Notes: generated by a model from the sequence alone, not told the origin. DNA of 64,000 nucleotides from Paraburkholderia ribeironis (GCF_900019265.1 NZ_CYGX02000047.1:1-64000); one strand, 5' to 3'; numbered from the stretch's first letter, positions 46,798 through 56,427 are shown. Numbers and translations are program-made.

Positions 46798-47322
46798 CTA
46801 ACGGTTGGCCGCGGCGGCGGCTTGTTTCAGGTGCTCGATCTGCCGTTTCCACCGGTCGAGCACCACCCTGCCCTCGTCTTCCAGTTCAAACGTGATGCCG
46901 CTCGTCAGGCGCGCATAACGTACGCTCTGCGACTCCGCGGTATCGATCGAACCGATCAGATAGACCAGCCCAGTGTCGTCGCCGGCGACACCTGCCAGCG
47001 GCGCGACAAGCAACTGCACCTGATAGAACGCCTCGTCGCAAACGAAGCTGAGCGCGGCGCGTCCGCTTTGCGCAAGCGCGCGTGCCGCTCGGGCATGCGG
47101 CCACAATGCGATGCACAGCGTGCGCGAATCAGGTGCATACAACTCACCGACACTGAGCAGCGATGTACGCACATGGCCATTCGTATCGACGCTCAGCAGC
47201 GACGCGGTGAAGCCCGTCTTGGTCGCGAGCGACGAACCGTCGAACAACGCGCGCACGGCATCGGGCCATTCGTCGAACACGTTCTGCTCGAGCGGACGTT
47301 CGGGTGCGGGGGAATCGCTCAT
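46798..47322 (-). CDS. Pyridoxamine 5'-phosphate oxidase-like FMN-binding protein
   Basis: A 174-residue split-barrel protein. The pattern TGFTASLLSVDTNGHVRTSLLSVGELYAPDSRTLCIALWPHARAARAL matches the PNPOx-like fold, with a final helix rich in Ala. It lacks the substrate motifs of true PdxH, so it is not called pdxH. It may bind FMN or haem. It lies upstream of nothing on its strand and shares no operon with its neighbour. Confidence 0.75.
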   Translation of the reverse strand: MSDSPAPERPLEQNVFDEWPDAVRALFDGSSLATKTGFTASLLSVDTNGHVRTSLLSVGELYAPDSRTLCIALWPHARAARALAQSGRAALSFVCDEAFYQVQLLVAPLAGVAGDDTGLVYLIGSIDTAESQSVRYARLTSGITFELEDEGRVVLDRWKRQIEHLKQAAAAANR

Positions 47323-47376
47323 GCTGTCGGTCCGGTTGGAAGTGGGCAAGACGCCATGATGCAATGATGCCTCGAA

Positions 47377-47404
47377 AAAAGAATGGCCCGCATCAGCGGG
47401 CCAT
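47377..47404 (-). terminator. Terminator after the diiron protein gene
   Basis: ATGGCCCGC (47383-47391) pairs with GCGGGCCAT (47396-47404), with an A-rich run that becomes a T-run on the minus strand. It lies about 40 bp beyond the stop at 47442. Confidence 0.85.
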
Positions 47405-47441
47405 GTCTCGTCGTGTCATGTCGTTGCGGGCTGGACTCAGT

Positions 47442-48269
47442 TCAGCGAAAGAACACGTGCTGCGTAATCTTCGCAAGCGGATAGTGCACGCCCGGCTGAA
47501 TCCGTGCCGGCAAATTGAGCGGCTTGAGCAGCATCTTTATGCACATGTCGGCGGACAGATTGCGCCGCACCAGCGTATTGATACGCGCCGCGCGTTCGCG
47601 GTTGTAGGCCGAATCATGCACGCGCTCCGGATAGCGAATCGCGAACACGTGGCGCAATGCGATCTCGGAGTCTTCGTTCTTGATCTCCATCACGCGGCGC
47701 ATCAGCGCGCCCAGTACGGTGAGACGGCCGTTGCCTTCGATCCGGTTGTACTTCTTGAAGAACTTGAAAAAGTGCTTGTAGTGACGGACTTCGTCGGTGC
47801 GGATGTTGTCGGTGATCTGCTTGAGCACGGGCTCGTCCGAACACACGCCGATCGCGCGATACAACGTCGCCGTGCCGGTTTCGACCACGCAGCGCGCGAC
47901 CATTTCGAGCGCGCGAGTCCTTTCGAAATCTTCCACCGAGCAGGTCAGCGAATATTCGTCCATGAAATTGCGGAACGCGGTGTCCCAGTCGAACTCTGGC
48001 CACACGTAAGCGACATAGGTTTTGAGTGCACGGCCGTGCTGCAATTCCTCGGGCTCCCACTCATTGTTGAGCCAGGCCGAGACTTCAGGATCACCGTTGA
48101 AAAAGGTACTCAGATTGCTGGTGTAGAGGTCAGTGCCGCTTTCAATAAACGAAGCGGCACACAGGAGCAGCAGTAGATCTTCGTTCGCGACGGCCTTCTG
48201 CCGATCAATGCGGGTAAGGTCGATGTCCTCGATCCGCCAGGGCATGACATGGTTCAGCTCTGTTTGCAT
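47442..48269 (-). CDS. Ferritin-like diiron protein resembling acyl-ACP desaturase
   Basis: A 275-residue soluble protein with six candidate iron ligands in the order and spacing of acyl-ACP desaturases: E43, E75xxH78 (EEPEELQHG region), E130, and E160xxH163 (TDEVRH). In the castor desaturase the ligands are E105, E143xxH146, E196 and E229xxH232. It is shorter than plant desaturases. A fatty-acyl desaturase or other oxygenase role is possible but not shown. The start at 48269 (MQTELNH) is chosen because the longer frame runs through non-homologous sequence. It has its own terminator. Confidence 0.82.
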   Translation of the reverse strand: MQTELNHVMPWRIEDIDLTRIDRQKAVANEDLLLLLCAASFIESGTDLYTSNLSTFFNGDPEVSAWLNNEWEPEELQHGRALKTYVAYVWPEFDWDTAFRNFMDEYSLTCSVEDFERTRALEMVARCVVETGTATLYRAIGVCSDEPVLKQITDNIRTDEVRHYKHFFKFFKKYNRIEGNGRLTVLGALMRRVMEIKNEDSEIALRHVFAIRYPERVHDSAYNRERAARINTLVRRNLSADMCIKMLLKPLNLPARIQPGVHYPLAKITQHVFFR

Positions 48270-48621
48270 CGTGTCTTGCTCCCAATGCTGTATCGATTCG
48301 TGGAGCAGGCTCGCCGTCGCAGGTGCTCGTCGTGGCGGTGAGCCGTGTCGAATACAGCGCCGTGAATTAGAGTTAACCCCTTGTATCTTGCATCTTAGCC
48401 GGTGTTTCCGAACTCTGCAGATCACCACAGCACAGACCATGCCGATTCGTCGCAGTTCCAATTTGAAGATAGTCGAAAGCTTCGATCGAACCAAAAAAGT
48501 TGTGCGCGACACGTAAAAAAAGCCAGCTCGAAGAGCTGGCTTCAGGCTGGGCATCAAACCCTGCGAGTCGGTGCCCGACAAGGGCGGAGGCGTCATCGAT
48601 ACGCGTCGCGCAAGCGTGTCC
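48270..48621. other. Diiron gene upstream region
   Basis: 352 bp between same-strand genes. It holds the terminator of the MFS gene (48515-48541) and presumably the diiron gene promoter. No supportable gene. Confidence 0.5.
48515..48541 (-). terminator. Terminator after MFS gene
   Basis: AGCCAGCTC and GAGCTGGCT form the stem with an A-run that reads as seven T on the minus strand, about 80 bp beyond the MFS stop at 48622. Confidence 0.85.
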
Positions 48622-49986
48622 TCACGCGGGCTGAACGCTTCGCACCGGACGCAAGCGACGCATGCGCCAGGCCACGATAACCAGCGACATCCCCGACAGC
48701 AGCGCGGCAAGCAGCACGTAATAACTTGGCGCAAGTTTATCGCCGGTCAAATGAATGAAGGTCTCGACAATTGTCGGTGCAAAGCCGCCGAAAATCGTCA
48801 CGCCGATGCTGTAGCCAATTGAAAGACCGGTCGAGCGCACCTGCGTCGGGAAGATTTCCGACATCAGCGCGGGCATCGGTCCGGAATAAGCGGCCTTGAA
48901 AATACCGGCCGTGGCCTGCAACAACAGCAGCCAGCCAATCGTCGGGTGAGACTGTAGCCATGCGAACATCGGATAGATCAGCAAGCCCATCAGGATCGAG
49001 GTGGTCAGCATGATGCGAATCCGGCCGATGCGATCAGACAACGCGCCCATCACCGGCGACAGCAGAAACTGCAGTCCACCATTGAGCACCACCACGCCGA
49101 ACGATGCGGTCGTCGGCATATGCAACTGCTTGACCGCGTACATCGGCATGTAGAGTTGCAGCACGTACACGCCGACGGTGGACTGCGCCACGATGCCGAT
49201 CGCGAGCAACAGATTGACCCACTGATTGGCGAACGACGCGCCCTGTTCTTCGCTCACCTGCTTCTGTGCGCCGGACGCCTCGCGCGCTTCGCGCATCGCG
49301 AGGAACTCAGGGGTCTCGTCGAGATGCGAACGGATGTAGTAGCCCACCGGCCCCACCAGCAAACCGAACACGAACGGCAGACGCCAGCCCCAGCTGTTCA
49401 GATGCTCGGGCGGCATCCACGCGGTGAGCAGGGAGCCGAAGGCCGCCGCGGTGATCGCCGCGAGTCCCTGACTCGCGAACTGCCAGCTCGCGTAGTAGCC
49501 GCGCCGCGATGCGCTGTGCTCGACCATGAAGGCCGTCGCGCTGCCGAACTCGCCGCCCACCGCGAAGCCCTGCACGAGTCGCGCGAGCAGAACCAGCAAC
49601 GGCGCGGCAAGACCGATCGACGCATACGGCGGCATCACGGCCATCGTGAAGGTGCCGATCATCATCAGCACAATGGCGAGCGTGAGCGCCGCCTTGCGAC
49701 CCTTGCGGTCGCCATAGATGCCCAGCACCACGGCACCCAACGGCCGCATCAGGAACGAGATGCCGAACGTGGCGATGGCCAGCAGCGTCGAGAGCCACTC
49801 GTCCTGCATCGGGAAGAACTGTTTCGCGATGATGGTCGCGAAATAGCCGTAGACCAGAAAGTCGAACCATTCGAGCGCGTTGCCGACCGAGGACGAAAAC
49901 ACAATCCGCCGCACCATCGCTTTAGAAAGCGGTGCGGGCGAGCCATGTGGGGAAGCGGTCGCGGATGGCGACGCGGGCGTGTGCAT
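48622..49986 (-). CDS. MFS transporter (MHS, alpha-ketoglutarate/proline-like)
   Basis: A 454-residue, 12-helix symporter. The MHS opening SSSVGNALEWFDFLVYGYFA, motif A GIYGDRKGRKAALT and the second-half GALSDRIGRIRI are clear, as is VQGFAVGGEFGSATAFMVEHS. The substrate is unknown. The start at 49986 (MHTPASP) follows a GGAGAC site. It is in the same direction as gamma-glutamyltransferase upstream (143 bp apart), so uptake of an amino acid or organic acid released by that enzyme is a reasonable guess. Confidence 0.9.
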   Translation of the reverse strand: MHTPASPSATASPHGSPAPLSKAMVRRIVFSSSVGNALEWFDFLVYGYFATIIAKQFFPMQDEWLSTLLAIATFGISFLMRPLGAVVLGIYGDRKGRKAALTLAIVLMMIGTFTMAVMPPYASIGLAAPLLVLLARLVQGFAVGGEFGSATAFMVEHSASRRGYYASWQFASQGLAAITAAAFGSLLTAWMPPEHLNSWGWRLPFVFGLLVGPVGYYIRSHLDETPEFLAMREAREASGAQKQVSEEQGASFANQWVNLLLAIGIVAQSTVGVYVLQLYMPMYAVKQLHMPTTASFGVVVLNGGLQFLLSPVMGALSDRIGRIRIMLTTSILMGLLIYPMFAWLQSHPTIGWLLLLQATAGIFKAAYSGPMPALMSEIFPTQVRSTGLSIGYSIGVTIFGGFAPTIVETFIHLTGDKLAPSYYVLLAALLSGMSLVIVAWRMRRLRPVRSVQPA

Positions 49987-50129
49987 GGTGTCTCCTTTTT
50001 TGTTTGATATGTGGCTGCTTCCCGATACCCCGCGCGACACCAGGCAAACCCGACGAACCCGGCGAAGCGGCGCCCGGGCGCCGCCTTGAACAGCATCCCG
50101 GGCAGCGCGGTGTCGCGCGAGTCAGTCGA

Positions 50130-51767
50130 TCAGAAGCCGGCGGCCAATCCGTCGCGGCGGCTGTCGCTTGCCGCCACATAGCCGCGCTCCGGATCGTTGC
50201 GATCGAGCTTCCAGATGTATTGGCCGGAACCGAAGTCCATGTACGGATCATCGACCGACTTGATCGTGTGACCCAGCTTCTGCAACGCCTCGGCGGTGTT
50301 CAGATCGAGCGTCGCTTCGACGTCGATCGTGAAGTCGCGGTTGACCTTCCAGCGCGGCGCGTCGCACGCGGCCTGCGGCTGCTGACCGTAATCGAGCATC
50401 CGCACGACGGACTGCAGATGACCTTGCGGCTGCATGTCGCCGCCCATCACGCCGAAGCTCATCACCGCTTCCTGCTGGCCGTTCACCTGCTGCGTCAGGA
50501 ACGCCGGGATGATCGTGTGGAACGGCCGCTTGCCGCCCTCGACCACGTTCGGCGACTTCGGGTCCATCGAGAAGCCGCAGCCACGGTTCTGCATCGCGAT
50601 GCCGCTGTCGGGCACCACGACGCCCGAGCCGAAGCCCATATAGTTCGACTGGATGAAGCTCACCATCATGCCGCGCTCGTCCGCCACCGACATGTAGATG
50701 GTGCCGCCGACCTTCGGCATGCCGAAGTCGAACTGCGTGGCACGCTTGCGATCGATCAGCTTTGCGCGCGACGTGAGGTACGCGTCGTCGAGCATCTGCT
50801 CGGGCGTGACGTCCATCGAACGCGGATCGGCGACGTAGCGGTACACGTCCGCGAACGCCAGCTTCATCGCTTCGATCTGCAGGTGCTGCGACTCGACGTT
50901 GTCGACCGCCAATTCCTTCACATCGAATTTTTCGAGGATGCCGAGCGCGATCAGCGCCGCAATGCCCTGGCCGTTCGGCGGAATCTCATGCACGGTGTAG
51001 CCGCGATATGCCTTGCCGATCGGCTCGACCCAATCCGCGCGGTAATTGCGCAGATCGTCGAGCGTGAGCGCGCCGCCGCCTGCGCGTGCGAACGCCGCGA
51101 TCTGCTCGGCGATCTCACCTTCGTAATAAGCGCGCGGGCCTTGTTGGGCGAGCTTGCGCAGCGTCTTCGCGTGGCCGGGAAAGCGCTCCAGCTCGCTGAC
51201 TTCCGGCGCGCGGCCGCGCGGCATGAAGGTTTGCGCGAAGCCCGGCTGGTCCTTCAACTCCGGCACAGCGGCGGCCCACTTGTACGCGACGATGCTCGCC
51301 ACCGCGTGACCGCGCTCGGCGATCTCGATCGCCGGCTCCATCAGGTCGGCGAACGGCAGCGTGCCGAATTTCTGATGCAGCGCTTCCCAGCCGGCGATCA
51401 CGCCCGGCACCGTCACCGCATCCCAGCCGCGCTTGGGCTGCTTCGCGAGGCCGTTTTCCTCGCCGTACTTGCGCTTGAAGTAGTCGACGTTCCAGGCTGC
51501 GGGCGACACGCCCGACGCGTTCAGGCCATGCAACTTCTTGCCGTCCCACACCAGCGCGAACGCGTCACCGCCGAGACCACAGGACACCGGCTCGACCACC
51601 GTGATGGCGGCCGCCGCCGCGATGGCCGCATCGACGGCATTGCCGCCTTTCCACAGCATGCGCAGCCCGGCTTGCGCGGCGAGCGGATGCGAGGTCGAAA
51701 CGATGTTGCGCGCGAATACAGGCAGACGCGGTGTCGGATAGGGGTTTTGCCAGTTAAAGCCAGTCAT
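50130..51767 (-). CDS. Gamma-glutamyltransferase family protein
   Basis: A 545-residue N-terminal-nucleophile hydrolase of the GGT family. The N-terminal large-subunit region contains ARNIVSTSHPLAAQAGLRMLWKGGNAVDAAIA and CGLGGDAFALVWDGK. The self-cleavage Thr is the T in VGGTIYMSVADERG; the usual next residue is Thr or His, so this variant resembles YwrD-type enzymes. No signal peptide is seen, so it may be cytoplasmic, unlike classical GGT. The start at 51767 (MTGFNWQ) is supported by alignment. Confidence 0.9.
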   Translation of the reverse strand: MTGFNWQNPYPTPRLPVFARNIVSTSHPLAAQAGLRMLWKGGNAVDAAIAAAAAITVVEPVSCGLGGDAFALVWDGKKLHGLNASGVSPAAWNVDYFKRKYGEENGLAKQPKRGWDAVTVPGVIAGWEALHQKFGTLPFADLMEPAIEIAERGHAVASIVAYKWAAAVPELKDQPGFAQTFMPRGRAPEVSELERFPGHAKTLRKLAQQGPRAYYEGEIAEQIAAFARAGGGALTLDDLRNYRADWVEPIGKAYRGYTVHEIPPNGQGIAALIALGILEKFDVKELAVDNVESQHLQIEAMKLAFADVYRYVADPRSMDVTPEQMLDDAYLTSRAKLIDRKRATQFDFGMPKVGGTIYMSVADERGMMVSFIQSNYMGFGSGVVVPDSGIAMQNRGCGFSMDPKSPNVVEGGKRPFHTIIPAFLTQQVNGQQEAVMSFGVMGGDMQPQGHLQSVVRMLDYGQQPQAACDAPRWKVNRDFTIDVEATLDLNTAEALQKLGHTIKSVDDPYMDFGSGQYIWKLDRNDPERGYVAASDSRRDGLAAGF

Positions 51768-52094
51768 GTCGAACACTCTCGAAAGCACGGCGCAGCCTGA
51801 GGGAGACGCCGGAAACCATGGGAAAGAGGTACGCGCGGGTAAAACGCGAAACCCTGGATTGCAGCGCGAACCGGCCCAAAAAACAAATTCATTTATCAAA
51901 TGAATAAATGCGTCGTGCGCCTGAATGAATCGGCCGGTTGGGTTTTCGCAATGGCTGCAGCTTGCGCGAGTTGGCGGACAAGGGGTCCGGTGGTCTTACA
52001 ATACGCCCAGCCTGTTCGTTCATGCACGACCCCGTTACCCGCCCGACACATCGCGCCGGCGACGGGCCGCGCCGCCCAAAAATCCACGACACCC
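51768..52094. other. Divergent region between the GGT gene and glpR
   Basis: 327 bp. It contains the inverted repeat ATTCATTT-ATC-AAATGAAT at 51887-51905 and no supportable gene. An open frame upstream of glpR (from 51900) has no similarity. Confidence 0.5.
51887..51905. promoter_or_regulatory. Inverted repeat, operator candidate
   Basis: Perfect 8-bp arms ATTCATTT and AAATGAAT around ATC in a GC-rich region, between divergent genes. No regulator can be assigned. Confidence 0.5.
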
Positions 52095-52880
52095 ATGACC
52101 CGAGACCCCCGCCTGACTCTCAACGCCCGGCAACAGGAATTGCTGGAGTGGGTGCAACGTGACGGCTTCGTGACCGTGGACGACCTCGCCGCCCACTTCG
52201 ACGTGACGCCGCAAACGATCCGCCGCGATGTCAACTGGCTCGCCGACATGAACCTGCTGCGCCGCTATCACGGCGGCGCGAGTCTGCCGACCAGTTCCGA
52301 GAACGTCTCGTACACGGCGCGTCAGCGCATGTTCCACGAAGAGAAGCGGCGCATCGCGGCGCTAGTGGCCACTCACATTCCTGATCAGGCCTCGCTGTTC
52401 ATCAATCTCGGCACCACCACCGAGGAAGTCGCCCGCGCGCTCAACCGGCACCGCGGACTGCGCGTGATCACCAACAACCTGAACGTCGCGAGCATGATGA
52501 GCGGCTACCCGGATTGCGAAGTCCTGGTGACGGGCGGCATCGTGCGGCCGTGGGACAAAGGGATCGTCGGCGAGCTGGCGATCGATTTCATCCGCCAGTT
52601 CAAGGTGGACTTCGCGATCATCGGCACGTCGAGCATCGAAACCGACGGCACGCTGCGCGATTTCGACACGCGCGAAGTGCGCGTAGCCGAAGCAATCATC
52701 CAGCACGCCCGCACCGTGTTCCTTGCCGCGGACAACTCGAAATTCGGCCGCCCGGCGCTCGTGCGCCAAGGCCACCTCGATCAGATCGACGCGCTGTTCA
52801 CCGACGCCGCGCCGCCCGCCGAGATGGCCGAAACGCTCGCCGCCGCCAATTGCCAGGTGTTTGTCGCCGGCCAGGCGTAG
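52095..52880 (+). CDS. glpR: DeoR-family glycerol-3-phosphate regulon repressor
   Basis: A 261-residue repressor. The N-terminal DeoR helix-turn-helix LNARQQELLEWVQRDGFVTVDDLAAHFDVTPQTIRRDVNWLADMNLLRRYHGGA is typical of GlpR, and the C-terminal sugar-phosphate-binding domain has FINLGTTTEEVARAL, VITNNLNVA, VTGGIVRPWDKGIVG and ADNSKFGRPALVR. It lies upstream of glpD and glpK. A matching operator is seen before glpD. The start at 52095 follows family length. Confidence 0.92.
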   Translation: MTRDPRLTLNARQQELLEWVQRDGFVTVDDLAAHFDVTPQTIRRDVNWLADMNLLRRYHGGASLPTSSENVSYTARQRMFHEEKRRIAALVATHIPDQASLFINLGTTTEEVARALNRHRGLRVITNNLNVASMMSGYPDCEVLVTGGIVRPWDKGIVGELAIDFIRQFKVDFAIIGTSSIETDGTLRDFDTREVRVAEAIIQHARTVFLAADNSKFGRPALVRQGHLDQIDALFTDAAPPAEMAETLAAANCQVFVAGQA

Positions 52881-53186
52881 CGGATTCACGCCATGCTGCG
52901 GCGCACACCAAACTTCGAGTGAAATCCAGAATCTGGCCGCGGCTCCAGACCGCCGCTTCCAGGCCGTCTTGTCAAAGGGAAAATTTACTGGGGAGGATTT
53001 GGTGTTTAACGCGCGGTTGACTACACTCCAGTTCCCCGGCGTTGATTCCGCGTTCTGCGTAACGCCGGTTGCGTGAATCTGTCGTGTGTGAGCCGTACTT
53101 CCCGCCCTGATCCTCTTGCGGACTTCACTGGCGTCTCGCCAGTTGCCGACAAGGCCGTCCGCGTTTGCTTGACATGGAGAGAAACG
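52881..53186. other. Spacer after glpR
   Basis: 306 bp. No gene, terminator or clear promoter is supportable. Confidence 0.45.
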
Positions 53187-53384
53187 ATGCTGAGTCCGCA
53201 TGAATTCGCCACGTTGTTGCTCGTCAAGGACGCACCCAATCAAGTCGATATGGATCGTCAAGAACTGGACGCCCTGTTGGAACGTCAGCTGGTACAACTC
53301 GAAAGGCTTGCGTCGGGCAACGAACAATGGAGCGTGACGGAAACCGGCGACAACGCGCTGCGGGCCATCAAACGTTTTTCATAG
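53187..53384 (+). CDS. Small conserved hypothetical protein
   Basis: A 65-residue acidic protein (MLSPHEFATLLLVKDAPNQV...) with a helix-rich appearance and no signal or membrane segment. It resembles a short helix-turn-helix-like protein conserved in Burkholderia, but no function is known to me. A GGAGAGA site (53176-53182) supports the start. Confidence 0.65.
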   Translation: MLSPHEFATLLLVKDAPNQVDMDRQELDALLERQLVQLERLASGNEQWSVTETGDNALRAIKRFS

Positions 53385-53586
53385 TGTCACCGAGCGAGTC
53401 TCTGTTTTAACGGTCGATGCCCGACCCGCAATGATGGCGGGGCGCAACTTCGTGCGCTCCATCCGCCGTCTTCAGATTGCCTCGTCTTTGCTTCGCGTGA
53501 AAGCAGGCCGGCGCCAAGGCGGCCGCTTTGTTGTGCGCAACTCATTTACACAGTAAATTGACGCGACGGACTTCCACCCCTCGCGT

Positions 53587-54234
53587 ATGCCCAAAACGCT
53601 CTCCCCCGACGACATCCAGCAATTCCGCGAAGCCATGCGCCGCATCGCCGAAAACGCGTTCGCCACGCGCGGCGCCCAAGGTGTAACGATGCGCGAACTG
53701 GCGAAAGAACTGGGTTGCAGCGCGATGACGCCGTACCGCTACTTCCGCGACAAGGACGAGATCCTCGCGATGGTGCGTGCCGCGGCGTTCAACCGCTTCG
53801 CGGCGCGCCTCGAAACAGCCGCGAAAAATGCGCCCGCGACCGATCAATCGGCGCTCAGCGAGGCTTATGTCGCGTTCGCACTCGATGAACCGCACGCGTA
53901 CCGATTGATGTTCGATCAGATATCGCAGCAAGGCGGCTATCCGGAACTCGCGGCCGCATCGCAGCGTGCCTGGCGCCTGCTCGGCGTGCACTTCGAGCGG
54001 CTCGTCGCGGCCGGCATTCTGGAGGGCGACCCGCAGTTGATCGGCTATGCGTACTGGGCAAGTCTGCACGGTTTCACGATGCTGGCGCTCGCCAATCAGT
54101 TGCCACTGCCCGAGGCGCAACAAGCCAGCGCCACAAACGCCAGCGCGAACGCCAATCCTGCGCTGACCCGCGAAGCGGTGTTCGCTCAGATCCGTCGCAT
54201 GTTGTGGCGCGGGGCCCTGCCGCAGCGCGGCTGA
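53587..54234 (+). CDS. TetR-family transcriptional regulator
   Basis: A 215-residue regulator. The helix-turn-helix is FREAMRRIAENAFATRGAQGVTMRELAKELGCSAMTPYRYFRDKDEILAMV, and the C-terminal domain is of the WHG/TetR_C type (YPELAAASQRAWRLLGVHFERLV). A Ser/Ala/Asn-rich linker near residues 180-195 is unusual. Its targets are unknown because no divergent partner is adjacent. Confidence 0.9.
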   Translation: MPKTLSPDDIQQFREAMRRIAENAFATRGAQGVTMRELAKELGCSAMTPYRYFRDKDEILAMVRAAAFNRFAARLETAAKNAPATDQSALSEAYVAFALDEPHAYRLMFDQISQQGGYPELAAASQRAWRLLGVHFERLVAAGILEGDPQLIGYAYWASLHGFTMLALANQLPLPEAQQASATNASANANPALTREAVFAQIRRMLWRGALPQRG

Positions 54235-54306
54235 CTTCGCACGTCAGCCAGCCACGCGGGGACGGCAGCGAGCAGCCGGCTGCATCAAAGACCGCAAACA
54301 GCCCGC

Positions 54307-54696
54307 TCAGCCGCTGCGCAAGGTCGGATCGACGGCGGCGCGCCAGCTCAACGCCTTGGCCCGCTGTTCGATGAAGAACGCGACCCACTGATTGCGCACC
54401 TTCGGATCGGTGCTCACGCCCTGGCTCGCATGGCGCTGTGCGATCGATGCCTGGAACGCGCAGAAATCCTCCTTCGACAATGCGCCGCGCCGGCTCGCCA
54501 CGTAAGCGTCGAACAGCGTGATATAGACGTCTTGCGCGTCGCTGCCGTAGTCGACCGTCTGGGCCGTGCACATTTGCTGCAAGGCCTCGAACGACGGTGC
54601 GCCCCGCGTTCCTTCCAGGCTCGGCGTACTGACGCACGCCGCCGTCAGGAGCCCCGTCAGAAGCGCAGCGGTGCCGATCACCAAAAGTCCACGCAT
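54307..54696 (-). CDS. Small lipoprotein of unknown function
   Basis: A 129-residue protein with a lipoprotein signal ending in LTAAC (C21). The mature part is helical, with MCTAQTVDYGSDAQDVYITLFDAYVASRRGALSKEDFCAFQASIAQRH and two Cys that could pair. No family is recognised. It is alone on its strand between tetR and glpD. Confidence 0.75.
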   Translation of the reverse strand: MRGLLVIGTAALLTGLLTAACVSTPSLEGTRGAPSFEALQQMCTAQTVDYGSDAQDVYITLFDAYVASRRGALSKEDFCAFQASIAQRHASQGVSTDPKVRNQWVAFFIEQRAKALSWRAAVDPTLRSG

Positions 54697-54823
54697 GAGT
54701 TCACCTCGAAATGGCTGCTGCCAAGAGTATCGTCGGTGGGCGTCGGTTGCGCCACTCCCTGACCAATCGAGCCGGATTCGCGCACATCAAGCGAACTTTA
54801 CTTTTTCGAATATGTTCATTAGA

Positions 54824-54837
54824 GTTCGAAAACGAAC
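54824..54837. promoter_or_regulatory. GlpR operator upstream of glpD
   Basis: GTTCGAAAACGAAC at 54824-54837 is an inverted repeat like the E. coli GlpR site (TGTTCG...CGAACA). It lies 60 bp before the glpD start. A weaker similar half-site TTCGAATATGTTC lies at 54805-54817. Confidence 0.75.
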
Positions 54838-54897
54838 ACAATCCGTTCGATCCACTTTCCTACCGATCTTCCAGATCCGCCGCAGAGGACCCAGCAG

Positions 54898-56427
54898 GTG
54901 ACGCAAGGCTCGAGATACGATTTGCTCGTCGTAGGCGGCGGGATCAACGGCGCGGGCATTGCGCGCGATGCGGCGGGTCGCGGCCTGTCGGTGCTGCTGT
55001 GCGAACAGGACGATCTGGCGTCGCATACGTCGTCGGCGAGCACCAAGCTGATTCACGGCGGCTTGCGCTACCTCGAATACCGCGAGTTCGGCCTGGTGCG
55101 CAAAGCCTTGCAGGAGCGGGAAACGCTGCTGCGCGCCGCGCCGCACATCATGTGGCCGCTGCGCTTCGTGATGCCACACATGCCCGATCTGCGTCCGGCC
55201 TGGCTGATCCGCGCTGGCCTTTTCCTGTATGACCATCTCGCGCGGCGCGAATTGCTGCCGGGGTCGCGCGGCATCGTGATGCGCAATCATCCGGCGGGCG
55301 CGCCGCTGATCGATTCGATCAAGCGCGGTTTCGTGTATTCGGACGGCTGGGTCGACGACGCGCGTCTGGTCGTGCTCAACGCACTCGACGCGCACGAGCA
55401 CGGCGCGCGGATTCTCACGCGCACGAAGCTGGTGAGCGCGGTGCGCGCCGGCGGCGAATGGCGCGCGCAACTCAGGCGCGCGGACGGCACGAGCCTCGCC
55501 GTGCGCGCTGCATCGATAGCGAACGCGGCGGGCCCGTGGGTCGCCCAACTGCTGCAGGGCGCGCTTGGCCGTCAAGCGGCGCACGGCGTGCGCCTCGTCA
55601 AAGGCAGCCATATCGTCACGCGGCGTCTGTTCGAACACGACCACGCGTATATCTTTCAGAACCAGGACCAGCGGATCATCTTCGCGATTCCGTACGAGCA
55701 GGACTACACGCTGATCGGAACCACCGATCTCGAATATGACGGCGACCCGTCGCAAGTCGCGATCACCGCCGACGAAACGCAGTACCTGTGCGATTCGATC
55801 AACCGCTACTTCAAGCAGAAGATCACGCCGGCCGACGTGCGCTGGACCTATTCGGGTGTGCGTCCGCTGCTCGAGGAAGAAGGGGCCGACAATCCGTCGG
55901 CGGTCACGCGCGATTACTCGCTCGAACTCGACGCACCGGCGGGTGAAGCGCCGTTGCTGTCGGTGTTCGGCGGTAAGATCACGACGTTTCGCAAACTCGC
56001 CGAGCAAGCCGTCGATACGCTCGCGCAGGCGCTGCACAAAGACGCGCCTGCGTGGACCGTCAGCGCGCCGTTGCCCGGTGGCGATATCGAGCACGCCGAC
56101 TTCGAGCGCTTCCTGGCTGAATTCAGGCAGCGGCATGCGTGGCTGCCAGCTGATCTGGCTCACCGCCTCGCACGCGCGTACGGCACACGCGCGCAGCACG
56201 TGATCGGCAAGGCGCGCTCGCTGGCCGAGCTTGGCCGCGCGTTCGCGCCGGGCCTCTACGAAGCCGAGTTGACGTATCTGCGTGACACCGAATGGGCGCG
56301 CAGCGCTGAGGACGTGTTGTGGCGGCGCTCGAAGCTCGGTCTGCACGCCGGGCCAGGCGCGCTCGATTCGATCACGCACGAGATCGACGCATGGTTCGCC
56401 GACGAGCCCGCGCAGCAGAGCGCCTAG
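54898..56427 (+). CDS. glpD: Glycerol-3-phosphate dehydrogenase (FAD, aerobic)
   Basis: Membrane-associated flavoprotein that oxidises glycerol-3-phosphate to DHAP and passes electrons to quinone. The 509-residue protein starts with GTG at 54898. It has the FAD fold motif DLLVVGGGINGAGIARDAAGRG, the ASHTSSASTKLIHGGLRYLE signature and the IPYEQDYTLIGTTD motif, plus SVFGGKITTFRKLAEQAVDTL near the C-terminal domain. glpK follows 183 bp later, but I see no glpF between them. Confidence 0.95.
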   Translation: MTQGSRYDLLVVGGGINGAGIARDAAGRGLSVLLCEQDDLASHTSSASTKLIHGGLRYLEYREFGLVRKALQERETLLRAAPHIMWPLRFVMPHMPDLRPAWLIRAGLFLYDHLARRELLPGSRGIVMRNHPAGAPLIDSIKRGFVYSDGWVDDARLVVLNALDAHEHGARILTRTKLVSAVRAGGEWRAQLRRADGTSLAVRAASIANAAGPWVAQLLQGALGRQAAHGVRLVKGSHIVTRRLFEHDHAYIFQNQDQRIIFAIPYEQDYTLIGTTDLEYDGDPSQVAITADETQYLCDSINRYFKQKITPADVRWTYSGVRPLLEEEGADNPSAVTRDYSLELDAPAGEAPLLSVFGGKITTFRKLAEQAVDTLAQALHKDAPAWTVSAPLPGGDIEHADFERFLAEFRQRHAWLPADLAHRLARAYGTRAQHVIGKARSLAELGRAFAPGLYEAELTYLRDTEWARSAEDVLWRRSKLGLHAGPGALDSITHEIDAWFADEPAQQSA

